Source: Acidimicrobiales bacterium AG-414-N20
GTDB taxonomy: Bacteria; Actinomycetota; Acidimicrobiia; Acidimicrobiales; MedAcidi-G1
Assembly (NCBI GenBank): GCA_003214465.1
Contig: QCLO01000002.1
Span: forward strand, 111,129-175,128
Direction of reading: 5' to 3'
Length of the DNA stretch: 64,000 bases
Made by a program: the position numbers and the translations under genes. Numbering within the stretch: position 1 is the first letter of the stretch; each line of letters starts with the position of its first letter. Under the pieces are notes generated by a model. That model was not told the DNA's origin. It saw only the letters and a list, made by a program, of their open reading frames with translations, and ran no database searches. Of the stretch, positions 9,693-18,471 are shown in pieces.

Positions 9693-11234
9693 CTAATGTC
9701 GAAAATGGCGAATACCGGTAAATACCATTGTCAGGTTCGCTTCATTAGCTGCTTCTATTACCTCATCATCTCTCATAGATCCACCAGGTTGTATTACAGC
9801 ACTGGCTGAAGCATCAATCGCTGCATCTAAACCATCTCTAAAAGGGAAAAAAGCGTCACTAGCACATGCTCCACCTAAAGCTCTACCCGCTGCTTTTTCA
9901 GTTGCTATTCGCGCAGCATCTCTTCGATTGGGTTGACCAACCCCAATTCCAACTGCTTGTCTGTTTTTCGACAGAACTATTCCATTTGATGAAACACTGG
10001 CGACGACTTTCCAGGCGAATTCAAGATCAATCCATTCAGATTCATTAGGCTGCCTTTCTGTTACAACCGACCATTCCGAACGATCACCTAAATGCGTATC
10101 GGAAGTTTGCACTAATAAACCACCGTCGACATTTCGGAATTCAAATTTGTAACTCGTAGGTGAGTCAGCTTCTATAATTCTGAGGTTTAAATTTTCTTTA
10201 AGTTTTTCGAGCGCTTTGTCTTCATATGATGGGGCTATTAATACTTCGGTGAAAATATCATCTAACTGCTCACTGACTTCAAGAGTGACAGGACGATTTA
10301 AAGCAACTATTCCACCAAATGCAGATACCGGATCACATTCGTGTGCAGCTTTGTAAGCTTCTTCAATTGTTTTTGCGGTAGCTGCTCCACATGGATTCGC
10401 GTGCTTTACAACTACTGCTGATGGCTCATCATCTAGTTGATTTACAATTCTCCAAGCTGCTTCGGTGTCAAAAATATTTAAATATGACATTGGTTTACCA
10501 CCGTGAACAGTTGATTCATCCCACCAACTTGATCCGTTAAAAAAGCGGTATCTAGCCCCAACTTGGTGAGGGTTTTCGCCGTATCTAAGTTCGCCAGTTT
10601 TCTCAATTGATATATGGAAACTCTTAGGCAATTCTTCTTGTCCCTGATCAAACCATGAAACTATCTCTGAGTCGTATCCTGCAGTATGAGCAAAAGCATC
10701 TCTGGCTAAATCGCGACGGGTTTTTGCTGTAAGACTTCCTTCTTTTCTTATTTCATCAATTACAAATTCATACTTTGATGGATCTACAAGCACTCCAACC
10801 GAATCAAAATTTTTTGCTGCTGCTCGAACCATTGTCGGACCGCCTATATCGATTAGTTCAACTCCAGGTTTTTTTACAAATGGGTAAAGGTTTACTACTA
10901 CCAAATCAATAGGTTTAATACCTCGATTTTTTAATTCTTCAAGATGTTCTTTTTTTGAACGGTCTGCCAATATTCCACCATGAATATTTGGATGAATAGT
11001 TTTAACACGACCATCAAGCATTTCTTGTGCTCCGGTGACATCTGAAACTTGAATTACATCGATTCCAGATTCAATCAAATGACTCGCTGTTCCCCCAGAT
11101 GAAATTATTTCCCATCCAAGATCAATAAGATTTCTTGCGAAATCAACTATTCCAGTCTTGTCATAAACAGATAACAAAGCACGGGACGAATCCAACTTTT
11201 CTCCTTTATCGCGCCTAACCATAATCTGGTTCAT
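9693..11234 (-). CDS. purH: AICAR formyltransferase / IMP cyclohydrolase
   Basis: The product catalyses the last two steps of IMP synthesis. The N-terminal MGS-like cyclohydrolase domain begins at LLSVYDKTGIVDFA with GGTASHL, DVTGAQEMLDGRVKTIHP and HGGILA. The C-terminal transformylase domain has the diagnostic KHANPCGAA and ends PGGSMRDDEVIEAANEANLT. 513 residues is normal. The annotated start at 11234 gives a lead of about 18 residues before the conserved core; an ATG four codons in is an alternative. It follows purN by 21 bp on the same strand and precedes folD, forming a one-carbon/purine sub-operon. Confidence 0.96.
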   Translation of the reverse strand: MNQIMVRRDKGEKLDSSRALLSVYDKTGIVDFARNLIDLGWEIISSGGTASHLIESGIDVIQVSDVTGAQEMLDGRVKTIHPNIHGGILADRSKKEHLEELKNRGIKPIDLVVVNLYPFVKKPGVELIDIGGPTMVRAAAKNFDSVGVLVDPSKYEFVIDEIRKEGSLTAKTRRDLARDAFAHTAGYDSEIVSWFDQGQEELPKSFHISIEKTGELRYGENPHQVGARYRFFNGSSWWDESTVHGGKPMSYLNIFDTEAAWRIVNQLDDEPSAVVVKHANPCGAATAKTIEEAYKAAHECDPVSAFGGIVALNRPVTLEVSEQLDDIFTEVLIAPSYEDKALEKLKENLNLRIIEADSPTSYKFEFRNVDGGLLVQTSDTHLGDRSEWSVVTERQPNESEWIDLEFAWKVVASVSSNGIVLSKNRQAVGIGVGQPNRRDAARIATEKAAGRALGGACASDAFFPFRDGLDAAIDASASAVIQPGGSMRDDEVIEAANEANLTMVFTGIRHFRH

Positions 11235-11255
11235 TCATAATTCTTTTGATTACAC

Positions 11256-11777
11256 TCACATACAATTTTCATTCAGTTTTTTTATTCTTTCATGCAAACT
11301 AGCTACATCTTCTCCTTCAAGAATAGGCACAGTTTCTTGAGACAAAATAGGACCTGAGTCAACTTCGAGTGTCGCTTGGTGAATAGTGCACCCTGTTTTT
11401 TCAACTCCCGCAACGATAGCTTCTTCTACTGCATTCCAACCTGGGAAAGCAGGCAGCAAGGAAGGATGCGTGTTTAGTACTTTTCCTGCATAGTTGTCAT
11501 AAAGCGGTTTTTCGCGAATAGTTCCAAACCCAGCCATTGCTATTAATTCAATGTCAGCTACTTTCAATCTCTTAACCAGCTGATTCGTGTATGCAACTCG
11601 GTCAAATTTTTCACAAAAATCTGATCTCTTAATAAGTTCTGCTTCTAGACCTCTGTCTAGTGCCAGTTTTATAGCCTCACATTCCCTATCGGCAACTACT
11701 AAAGAAATATCTATACCTGAATCAAAAATAGCTTCAAGGATGCTCCCTTTTCCAGAGACTAAAATAGCCAAGCGCAT
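11256..11777 (-). CDS. purN: Phosphoribosylglycinamide formyltransferase
   Basis: PurN transfers a formyl group from 10-formyl-THF to GAR in purine synthesis. Visible motifs are the N-terminal LAILVSGKGS, the catalytic Asn-His of LNTHPSLLPAFPGWNA, and CTIHQATLEVDSGPIL with the conserved His and Asp. The C-terminus is short: it stops at RIKKLNENCM, where most homologues continue with a Glu-His plus a Tyr-Pro segment and reach 185-210 residues; this one has 173. All catalytic residues lie before the cut, so it is probably active. It is 24 bp downstream of sucD. Confidence 0.93.
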   Translation of the reverse strand: MRLAILVSGKGSILEAIFDSGIDISLVVADRECEAIKLALDRGLEAELIKRSDFCEKFDRVAYTNQLVKRLKVADIELIAMAGFGTIREKPLYDNYAGKVLNTHPSLLPAFPGWNAVEEAIVAGVEKTGCTIHQATLEVDSGPILSQETVPILEGEDVASLHERIKKLNENCM

Positions 11778-11801
11778 AGAATGACCGTACCATTTGAATC
11801 T

Positions 11802-12686
11802 TCAAAGCTTGGAAACAATTTCTGCCATTAAGTCACCTGCTTCAGTTGGATTATTGCCAACTTTCACACCTGCTTCTTCAAGAGCTTCCATTTTAGCTTT
11901 AGCAGTACCTTTGCCCCCAGATACTATCGCGCCGGCATGCCCCATCTTTTTCCCCGGCGGTGCTGTTACTCCCGCTATGTAAGCAGAAATAGGTTTGCTC
12001 ATATTATTTGAAATGAATTCTGCAGCTTCTTCTTCAGCGCTTCCTCCAATTTCTCCAATCATCATGACTGCTTTAGTCTCCGGATCTGCTTCAAAAGCAG
12101 CTAAGCAATCAATAAATGAAGTGCCAGGAACCGGGTCACCACCAATTCCGACACAGGTTGTGCAACCAATACCTTTCTCTTTAAGTTCATGTAGAGCCTG
12201 ATAAGTAAGTGTTCCAGATCTACTTACAATTCCTACAGGTCCACCCGGAAGAGCTATATGACCAGCGGTGATACCAATGTTGCATTCTCCCGGCGAAATT
12301 ATCCCTGGACAATTGGGACCCAACAATTGAACATTGGGAAAATCTTTACGAAGTTGGTTGTAGAAGAGAGCCTCATCGTGAGCTGGAACCCCTTCCGTAA
12401 TAGCAACAATGAAATCGACTCCACCCTGAGCAGCTTCGAGGACGGCACTTCTTACTCCTGGAGCAGGGATGAAAATACATGATGCTGTTGCACCTGTTTC
12501 TTCAACGGCTTCAGTCACGCTCGCAAAGATTGGGATTCCTTCAACATCCGTTCCAGCTTTTTTTGGATTTGTACCAGCTACAACTTTTGTCCCATAGTCC
12601 CTGTTTAACAATCCGTAATACCTGCCTTGGCTTCCCGTTAAACCTTGATAAATAACTTTCGTTTCTGAATTTACAAAAATACTCAT
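11802..12686 (-). CDS. sucD: Succinyl-CoA synthetase alpha subunit
   Basis: SucD binds CoA and carries the phospho-histidine that relays phosphate during succinyl-CoA/succinate conversion. Motifs include the N-terminal VIYQGLTGSQGRYYG CoA-site segment, GPNCPGIISP, GIVSRSGTLTYQA and the active-site His in KMGHAGAIVSGGKGTA. Length (294 aa) is normal. Its ATG shares one base with the sucC stop (TAATG), so the two subunits are translationally coupled. In Mycobacterium the same sucC-sucD pair also lies just upstream of purN and purH, and this shared order supports an actinobacterial origin. Confidence 0.97.
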   Translation of the reverse strand: MSIFVNSETKVIYQGLTGSQGRYYGLLNRDYGTKVVAGTNPKKAGTDVEGIPIFASVTEAVEETGATASCIFIPAPGVRSAVLEAAQGGVDFIVAITEGVPAHDEALFYNQLRKDFPNVQLLGPNCPGIISPGECNIGITAGHIALPGGPVGIVSRSGTLTYQALHELKEKGIGCTTCVGIGGDPVPGTSFIDCLAAFEADPETKAVMMIGEIGGSAEEEAAEFISNNMSKPISAYIAGVTAPPGKKMGHAGAIVSGGKGTAKAKMEALEEAGVKVGNNPTEAGDLMAEIVSKL

Positions 12687-13837
12687 TAGTTATTCATTCC
12701 TTTCGCTAGAACAACAGCTTGTTCAGCTCCATCCAACATCGTGGGTGCCACCTGTAATGTTTGTGATAAATGCGGTTCAAGAATTGCACGACCCTCATCT
12801 GCATTTGTTCCGTCAAGTCTAATTACGATCGGTGAGCGCATTTCGACTCTTTCTAAAGCATCGATTATTCCATTAGCTATTTCTTCACCTCTAGTAATAC
12901 CTCCAAAAATGTTGATAAAAATAGATCTAACGTCTGGATCATTGTTAATCACTTCTAAGGCGGCAGTCATAACATCAGCATTCGCGCCTCCACCAATGTC
13001 TAAGAAATTTGCTGGACGGCCACCCACTTGGTTAACAACATCAACAGTAGACATTGCTAAACCTGCGCCGTTAGCAATAACTCCGACTTCTCCTTCTAAT
13101 CCAACGTACTGCAAACCTTTTGAATGGGCGGCTGTTTCACGCTCATCCCTAGTTTGTGTTTTATCAAAATCTTCATAATTTTCATGGCGAAAAACTGAAT
13201 TACTATCCAAAGTTACTTTTGCGTCTAAAACATGGACTCTTCCATCTTCGGTCAGAATCAATGGATTAATTTCAACCAGATCTGCATCCCCGTCTACATA
13301 AGCCTCATAAAGTTTCAAAAGAATTTCAACTGCACCCTCAATAGCCTGTTCAGGTAAAGCCGCTTCTTTAACCCAGTTTCTACAATTTCCTTCAGAAAGT
13401 CCTTCAACAGGGTCAACCCAAATTCTGGCTATTGCTTCAGGGTTTTCTTCAGCAACTGTTTCTATTTCCACGCCTCCCTCTGCTGAAAGCATTCCTAAAT
13501 GTTTTTTTGCAGATCGATCTAAAGTGAATGAGGCATAGTACTCATCTGCTATATCTGAAGCCTTTTCGATCCAAAGACGTTCAACTATGTGCCCATTAAT
13601 ATCAAGTCCAAGAATATTTTTTGCGTGTTCTGACACTTCATCAATATTTGATGCAAATTTAACACCGCCTGCTTTACCCCTTCCTCCCGTATGAACTTGT
13701 GCTTTTACCATTACTGGACACCCCAAGTTTTCAGCTGCTGTCACCGCTTCTTCGGATGTAAGCGCTAGTTTCCCCGGTGAAACGGGCATTCCGTATTCGG
13801 CAAAAAATTCTTTACCTTGATACTCAAAAAGATCCAT
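12686..13837 (-). CDS. sucC: Succinyl-CoA synthetase beta subunit
   Basis: SucC is the ATP-grasp subunit that binds nucleotide and succinate. It begins MDLFEYQGKEFFAEYG and contains VMVKAQVHTGGRGKAGGVK, EINPLILTEDGRVHVLDAK, GEVGVIANGAGLAMSTVDVV, ANFLDIGGGA and INIFGGITRGEEIA. The 383-residue length is typical. A Shine-Dalgarno AGGAG lies eight bases before the ATG. It is the first gene of the long minus-strand metabolic block, and the 68 bp between it and the divergent gene at 13906 must hold promoters for both directions. Confidence 0.97.
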   Translation of the reverse strand: MDLFEYQGKEFFAEYGMPVSPGKLALTSEEAVTAAENLGCPVMVKAQVHTGGRGKAGGVKFASNIDEVSEHAKNILGLDINGHIVERLWIEKASDIADEYYASFTLDRSAKKHLGMLSAEGGVEIETVAEENPEAIARIWVDPVEGLSEGNCRNWVKEAALPEQAIEGAVEILLKLYEAYVDGDADLVEINPLILTEDGRVHVLDAKVTLDSNSVFRHENYEDFDKTQTRDERETAAHSKGLQYVGLEGEVGVIANGAGLAMSTVDVVNQVGGRPANFLDIGGGANADVMTAALEVINNDPDVRSIFINIFGGITRGEEIANGIIDALERVEMRSPIVIRLDGTNADEGRAILEPHLSQTLQVAPTMLDGAEQAVVLAKGMNN

Positions 13838-13905
13838 TTATTTAAGCTCCTGTATATTTTCAAAAGTAGTTAATTCATTATTATTTATTGCAATAGCAAA
13901 CGGCC

Positions 13906-14433
13906 GTGATACTAGGCAAAGTAGAGAGAAGACCCAAACCAGGGAAGGAAAAATTGGCAAGAGCTCATGGAGTCCGCGTAAACGCAGTAAGGGCAACTGT
14001 TGTCGGTATTGTTGGAATTGTTGCTGCTTTATCATGCTTATTTATCCTTCTCTCAATATCAAAAAATTCAAATTCAATAGAAATTCGCTTGGGTGACGAT
14101 GATTTTCGTGGAATTGACGCAAACAATCTCGCAAATGAAATCTCTTCGAACGGTCCGGTTCTCTTCCCTGATCTTTTAGGTCGTGAAAGACCTATCTGGA
14201 TCACTCACGCGGGCAACGATCCACAAACAGACTGGTTTGCATTTCTTGCTCAAATACCTGAACAAGCTGACTCTTCTTGCATAGCACAATGGGATTACGA
14301 CAATTCCAACTTTTTTAATTCATGTGATTCAAAAAATATATTTCCTCCGGATGGTACTGGCCTTGAACAACTTACATGGCAAGTTGTTAAAGGGGAATTA
14401 AGAGTCTTAATAAATACAGAAAAAAAGAAATAA
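13906..14433 (+). CDS. Membrane-anchored protein with a degenerate Rieske-like C-terminus
   Basis: The frame starts at a GTG. A basic N-terminus (about 28 residues) leads into one transmembrane helix (VVGIVGIVAALSCLFILLSI), then an extracytoplasmic domain. Its C-terminal part SCIAQWDYDNSNFFNSCDS, followed by PDGTG, LEQLTWQVVKGELRVLI, recalls the spacing of a Rieske domain, which has Cys-x-His, a second Cys-x2-His, then a Gly turn and a final strand ending in x-L-x-V. The cluster histidines are absent, so a 2Fe-2S centre is unlikely. It is followed 6 bp later by the AlaX gene, so the three plus-strand genes are probably one operon. The fold suggestion is tentative. Confidence 0.65.
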   Translation: MILGKVERRPKPGKEKLARAHGVRVNAVRATVVGIVGIVAALSCLFILLSISKNSNSIEIRLGDDDFRGIDANNLANEISSNGPVLFPDLLGRERPIWITHAGNDPQTDWFAFLAQIPEQADSSCIAQWDYDNSNFFNSCDSKNIFPPDGTGLEQLTWQVVKGELRVLINTEKKK

Positions 14434-14439
14434 ATTGAT

Positions 14440-15150
14440 ATGACGGAAAAGCTTTATTTAAATAATGCAGATCTTAGATCTTTTGAAGCAATTGTTACTG
14501 ACGTAGACGAAGCGAGAATAGAACTAGATCAAACAGCTTTTTATGCAACTAGTGGCGGTCAACCTCATGACACTGGACACTTATTATGGGAAAATGGTGC
14601 AGCTTCCGTCATTGATGTGAGAACTGTCGATGAAAAAATTTGGCATACCTTAGCTGGCCCAATACCCGCAAAGGGAACACGTATTACAGGTGAAATCGAC
14701 GACGAAAGAAGGCGTCAAATGATGCGCACCCATACTGCGATGCACATCCTCTGTGGTGTTATGTGGAAAAAATGGAAACGTGTTGTAACTGGAGGAAATA
14801 TGGATGCATTATCTGGAAGAATGGATTTCGAAATGGAAGAAATGTCAACAGATTTTGGAAAAGAGATCGAAAATCTATGCAATAAAGAAATTGCCGCAGA
14901 TAGACCTATTGAAGTTTCTTTTCTAGCTCGAGAAGATGCGATACTCGATCGTGATCTTATAAGAACAAAAATCAATCTAGTTCCCGAGTCTGTTAACGAA
15001 ATAAGAATTGTCGATATTGTTGGTCTAGATAAACAAGCCGATGGTGGTACTCATGTTTCATCTACCTCACAAGTGGGGAGAATGGAAGTCATAAAAACTG
15101 AATCAAAAGGAAAAGGTTTCAAAAGAATACGATTTGTGGTGCACGATTGA
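14440..15150 (+). CDS. alaX: Alanyl-tRNA editing protein, AlaX type
   Basis: AlaX proteins hydrolyse Ser- or Gly-tRNA(Ala), duplicating the editing domain of alanyl-tRNA synthetase. The 236-residue protein starts with the beta-barrel-like segment containing TAFYATSGGQPHDTG. The first zinc pair is the HxxxH in RTHTAMHIL (near residues 94-98), and the C-terminal site is ADGGTHVSSTSQVG. In AlaRS and archaeal AlaX the latter motif is CGGTH; here the Cys position is Asp, so zinc ligation differs by one residue. It sits between the Rieske-like gene and the PEP-utilising gene, with gaps of 6 and 12 bp. Confidence 0.9.
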   Translation: MTEKLYLNNADLRSFEAIVTDVDEARIELDQTAFYATSGGQPHDTGHLLWENGAASVIDVRTVDEKIWHTLAGPIPAKGTRITGEIDDERRRQMMRTHTAMHILCGVMWKKWKRVVTGGNMDALSGRMDFEMEEMSTDFGKEIENLCNKEIAADRPIEVSFLAREDAILDRDLIRTKINLVPESVNEIRIVDIVGLDKQADGGTHVSSTSQVGRMEVIKTESKGKGFKRIRFVVHD

Positions 15151-15162
15151 TGAAAGGCAAAT

Positions 15163-16818
15163 ATGAATGAGACATGGATAACTGATTGGATACCAAGTGA
15201 ACGTTTTCCTATGTATACGAGGTCAAATGTTGGTGAAATAATGCCTAACCCGTGTAGCCCACTTGGCTGGGATTTAGTTTGGGGGAATGGTGTCGCTTTC
15301 GGCTGGATGGACGGTCACTTCAGATGGGGATCATCTGCGCCTGATGAAGTAAATCATGAGCAACCTGATTTTATTGGTTGTTTTGGCGGTTATGTGTATC
15401 TGAATATGTCTTTAATTCGATTAGTAGGAGAACGTAGCCCTGGAATGTCTGCTCAACAAATGGATGATATTTTATTAGGTTCCCATCCCGATGTGTTTCC
15501 TCATATCCCCCACCCTGATGATGATCGACCTGAGCTTGCAGAAAAAATTGAAGCCACGATGGCATGGATAATGACAACTACCGAAGAACCAAATGAACTG
15601 ATGGAAGATAGAAAAAAAGTTTCTGATCTTCGTGCAGATAGACCAGATTTAAAAACCATTCCAAACAACGAGCTAGTAAATAGAGCCCGCTCTGTCACCC
15701 CGTATATTCGTGAATTCTTTGAGCGTTACTATGTTTATGGAACTGCTTCTGCAGTGGGCCCAGGTTTACTCGGTCAAGTCTGTGGTGAACTAGACCCAAG
15801 TTTGCCGGGAAGGCTCATATCAGGTCTTGACGGAATAGATTCTGTACCAATGACGAGAGATATTTGGGAACTAAGTCGTCTTGAAGAAAATTCTCCAGAA
15901 TTTATAGAATCTTTTGCGTCTTTTCTTAAAGAACATGGTTCTCGTGGACCAGGTGAATGGGATGCTGGAAATCCCACTTGGGAAGTTGATTCAAAACCAG
16001 TCACTGCAGCTATTGACGCCATGAGAAAAGTTGATGAGAATTTTTCTCCCTATGCAAAACAAGCACGAGCTACAGAAGATCGTTTAGCTGCGGAAGAACA
16101 AGCAAAAAATGCCTTAACAAGTGATACTGATGCATTGGAATTACTTGAAACAGGTTTAAGAGTTTCTAAAATTTTTGTTCCAACACGAGAACGCACAAAG
16201 TTAACTCAAATGATGGCTATCCATGAAGTCAGATTACCGATTTACGAATTAGGTTCACGAATGACTAATGAAGGGCACTTAGAAGAACCGAATGAAATCT
16301 TCCTTCTTTTAAATAGTGAGCTCGATGATTTTCTCGTAGATCCGAATTCTTTTCGTAAAGTCATCTCACAAAGACGAAAAGATTTCGAATCACTTTCTTC
16401 GCTTGAAGAGCCATTCATCGTAAATGGTAAAGCTCCACCTATTTCTGAATGGAATCAAAAAACTAATTCAGTTGAGCCCATTCAAGTTGGTGAAATTTTG
16501 ACCGGACTTTCAGGTAGTCCCGGTGAAATAACTGCCAGAGCAAGAGTTATAACTGATCCAGGAGATCCGCGCGGAATAGAACAAGGCGAAATTCTGGTAG
16601 CTCCAATCACAGACCCAGCATGGACACCGCTTTTCATTCCTGCCGGTGGAGTGGTAGTTGATGTCGGAGCTCCTATGAGTCATTCCGTCATTGTTAGTAG
16701 AGAATTTGGGATTCCTTGTGTAGTTAGCGTTCATCAAGCAGCTGAGAGAATACCGGACGGAGCTTTAATCCAAGTAGATGGTAATAATGGCACTGTAACT
16801 ATTATTGAGCTTCCTTAA
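15163..16818 (+). CDS. PEP-utilising mobile-domain protein lacking the ATP-grasp domain
   Basis: The C-terminal quarter is a PEP-utilisers swivelling domain: EILVAPITDPAWTPLF, then GAPMSHSVIVSREFGIP with the phospho-His, and a closing IQVDGNNGTVTII. Upstream, HGSRGPGEWD and the following helices resemble the linker region of rifampicin phosphotransferases and PEP-synthase-like proteins. The first 130 residues contain a GYVYLNMSLIRLVG segment of the kind found before that linker. No ATP-grasp domain is present, so it cannot make its own phospho-enzyme the usual way; such proteins occur in Actinobacteria without assigned function. The gene overlaps the convergent holB by 4 bp. Confidence 0.85.
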   Translation: MNETWITDWIPSERFPMYTRSNVGEIMPNPCSPLGWDLVWGNGVAFGWMDGHFRWGSSAPDEVNHEQPDFIGCFGGYVYLNMSLIRLVGERSPGMSAQQMDDILLGSHPDVFPHIPHPDDDRPELAEKIEATMAWIMTTTEEPNELMEDRKKVSDLRADRPDLKTIPNNELVNRARSVTPYIREFFERYYVYGTASAVGPGLLGQVCGELDPSLPGRLISGLDGIDSVPMTRDIWELSRLEENSPEFIESFASFLKEHGSRGPGEWDAGNPTWEVDSKPVTAAIDAMRKVDENFSPYAKQARATEDRLAAEEQAKNALTSDTDALELLETGLRVSKIFVPTRERTKLTQMMAIHEVRLPIYELGSRMTNEGHLEEPNEIFLLLNSELDDFLVDPNSFRKVISQRRKDFESLSSLEEPFIVNGKAPPISEWNQKTNSVEPIQVGEILTGLSGSPGEITARARVITDPGDPRGIEQGEILVAPITDPAWTPLFIPAGGVVVDVGAPMSHSVIVSREFGIPCVVSVHQAAERIPDGALIQVDGNNGTVTIIELP

Positions 16819-17870
16819 GTATCAATCTTCGTTGATAAAGTCAAAAAAAGAGCTTGTAAAAGTAAACGTTCATTTGGATTTCTTATTAACTCGGACGCGG
16901 AGCCAGTAATTATCTCAACAGCATCTAAACCGTCAGAATTACTGCTTGCAATTCCCAAATCTCTATAACGTCTGCTAAGTGTGGCCAAACCAAATCGCAG
17001 TTCATCATCACGCAACCGGCGAATTTCGCGTTTATGACGTTCATTAACTTCTTGTCGTCCCGAACCACGAATTCCAAAAACCTCTTCTTGTTGCCCTAGA
17101 TGTTCTAATTCTTGACTATGACGATCAGCGAGTGGAGATTGAGCATCATCAATCATTTTCTGTAATTCTTCAACAGCAATAGAAACAGCAGCCCCGCTTC
17201 CATCCAAACGGTCTGGCAAAGTTCTCCAGGCTTCTTGCCGGATAATAAATGAAGGATCTTCTTGCAATAAGCGTACTCTGCCGAGATTACCTGCAGAAGC
17301 TTCTGCCAAGAGGTGTGCCTCTTCAGTTTCAACCCCTTCACTTTTTAATAATTCTGTAAGCTCTTCTGATGTCATCGCAGGTATATCAACTCTTACGCAT
17401 CTAGATGAAATCGTTACATGTGAATCAGGAACGCTTTCTGCTAAAAGAATGAAGATCGTCGAAAGTGAAGGTTCCTCTATAGTTTTAAGCAAGCTTGCTA
17501 CCGCTTCTGGTTCAGCAGTATCAAAACGATTTACAATTAAGATCTTTTTTTCTGATTCGATAGGTGAACGGGAACTTTCAATAATTATCTTTCGAGCGTC
17601 TGAGACTCTTAATCCTCTCCCTTCAGGTTCAATTATCGATAAATCAGGATGAAGTCCTCTCCACGCTAAATCTTTACATCTTTCATGATCTCGACCTTCT
17701 TCATATTTAGCAAAAATAGAACCAGAGAAAGCTCTTGCAATTTCCTCTCGTCCAGCACCTTCGGGACCTACGAAAAGGTATGCATGCACTGGTGAAGCTA
17801 CAGCTTTCTTTAAGAAATCCGTAGCTTCTGTATGTCCAGTTATGAGACCCCAAAGATCAATCTTTTGCAT
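16815..17870 (-). CDS. holB: DNA polymerase III delta' subunit
   Basis: The delta' subunit helps the clamp loader place the beta clamp on DNA. The AAA+ domain begins at the VHAYLFVGPEGAGREEIARA segment, where the Walker A Lys is Arg; loss of a working P-loop is usual for delta'. Other signs are IVNRFDTAEPEAVASLLKTI, EEPSLSTIFILLA and the conserved SRC motif in ISSRCVRVD. A basic helical C-terminus (RHKREIRRLRDDELRFG) is typical of actinobacterial versions. It overlaps tmk by 14 bp; tmk-holB is a widely conserved pair. Confidence 0.92.
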   Translation of the reverse strand: MQKIDLWGLITGHTEATDFLKKAVASPVHAYLFVGPEGAGREEIARAFSGSIFAKYEEGRDHERCKDLAWRGLHPDLSIIEPEGRGLRVSDARKIIIESSRSPIESEKKILIVNRFDTAEPEAVASLLKTIEEPSLSTIFILLAESVPDSHVTISSRCVRVDIPAMTSEELTELLKSEGVETEEAHLLAEASAGNLGRVRLLQEDPSFIIRQEAWRTLPDRLDGSGAAVSIAVEELQKMIDDAQSPLADRHSQELEHLGQQEEVFGIRGSGRQEVNERHKREIRRLRDDELRFGLATLSRRYRDLGIASSNSDGLDAVEIITGSASELIRNPNERLLLQALFLTLSTKIDT

Positions 17871-18471
17871 GCTTCTCTAATCTGGCTTCGACTTCATCAA
17901 TGACTTGTTGAGATACTTTGTCAACTGTTCCTGATCCATCAATGACTATCCAACGTTCAGGATCGTCAGAAGCCATTAATCTGTATGCATTCATAACACG
18001 AGAATGAAAATCATCACCAGCGTTTTCAATACGATCTAGATTTTTCCCTCGCCTATCGGCGGCAAGTGGAGCAGCAACATCTATCAAGACAATTAAATCC
18101 GCTTTTAAACCCTGTGTTGCAAATATTGATATGTCAAGAATTTCTTCCGGTCCTAATCCACGTCCATACCCTTGGTAAGCAATTGAGGACTCAAGGAACC
18201 TATCACTTACAACAGTCTTATTCTGTTCGATTGCCGGCCTTACGACTTCTTCAACATGTTGAGCTCTAGCTGCAGCAATCATCAAAGCTTCAGCACGATC
18301 AGAAAGTTCTTCCCTGTTCGTGTCTAGCACCATGTCTCGAAGCTTTTCACCGAGATCAGTTCCACCAGGTTCTCTTGTATATATTGCGCCAAGGTGTTCC
18401 GCTAATAAACGTGCCTGCGTAGACTTTCCTGAACCATCTGGTCCTTCTACAGTGATTAAATAACCTGTCAC
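17857..18471 (-). CDS. tmk: Thymidylate kinase
   Basis: Tmk phosphorylates dTMP to dTDP. The P-loop is VEGPDGSGKSTQARLL at residues 8-23, followed by YTREPGGTDLGEKLRD with the dTMP-binding Arg and the DRFLESSIAYQGYGRGL motif. The LID region is DRRGKNLDRIE. At 204 aa it has standard length. Its ATG overlaps the stop of the MFS gene in an ATGA, and its 3' end overlaps holB, so topA, the MFS gene, tmk and holB are probably transcribed together. Confidence 0.96.
   Translation of the reverse strand: MTGYLITVEGPDGSGKSTQARLLAEHLGAIYTREPGGTDLGEKLRDMVLDTNREELSDRAEALMIAAARAQHVEEVVRPAIEQNKTVVSDRFLESSIAYQGYGRGLGPEEILDISIFATQGLKADLIVLIDVAAPLAADRRGKNLDRIENAGDDFHSRVMNAYRLMASDDPERWIVIDGSGTVDKVSQQVIDEVEARLEKHAKD

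Noticed and set aside
11256..11300. Frameshift at the purN C-terminus
   Set aside because: The C-terminus is short, but no other frame gives the usual Glu-His and Tyr-Pro ending, so true shortening is simpler.
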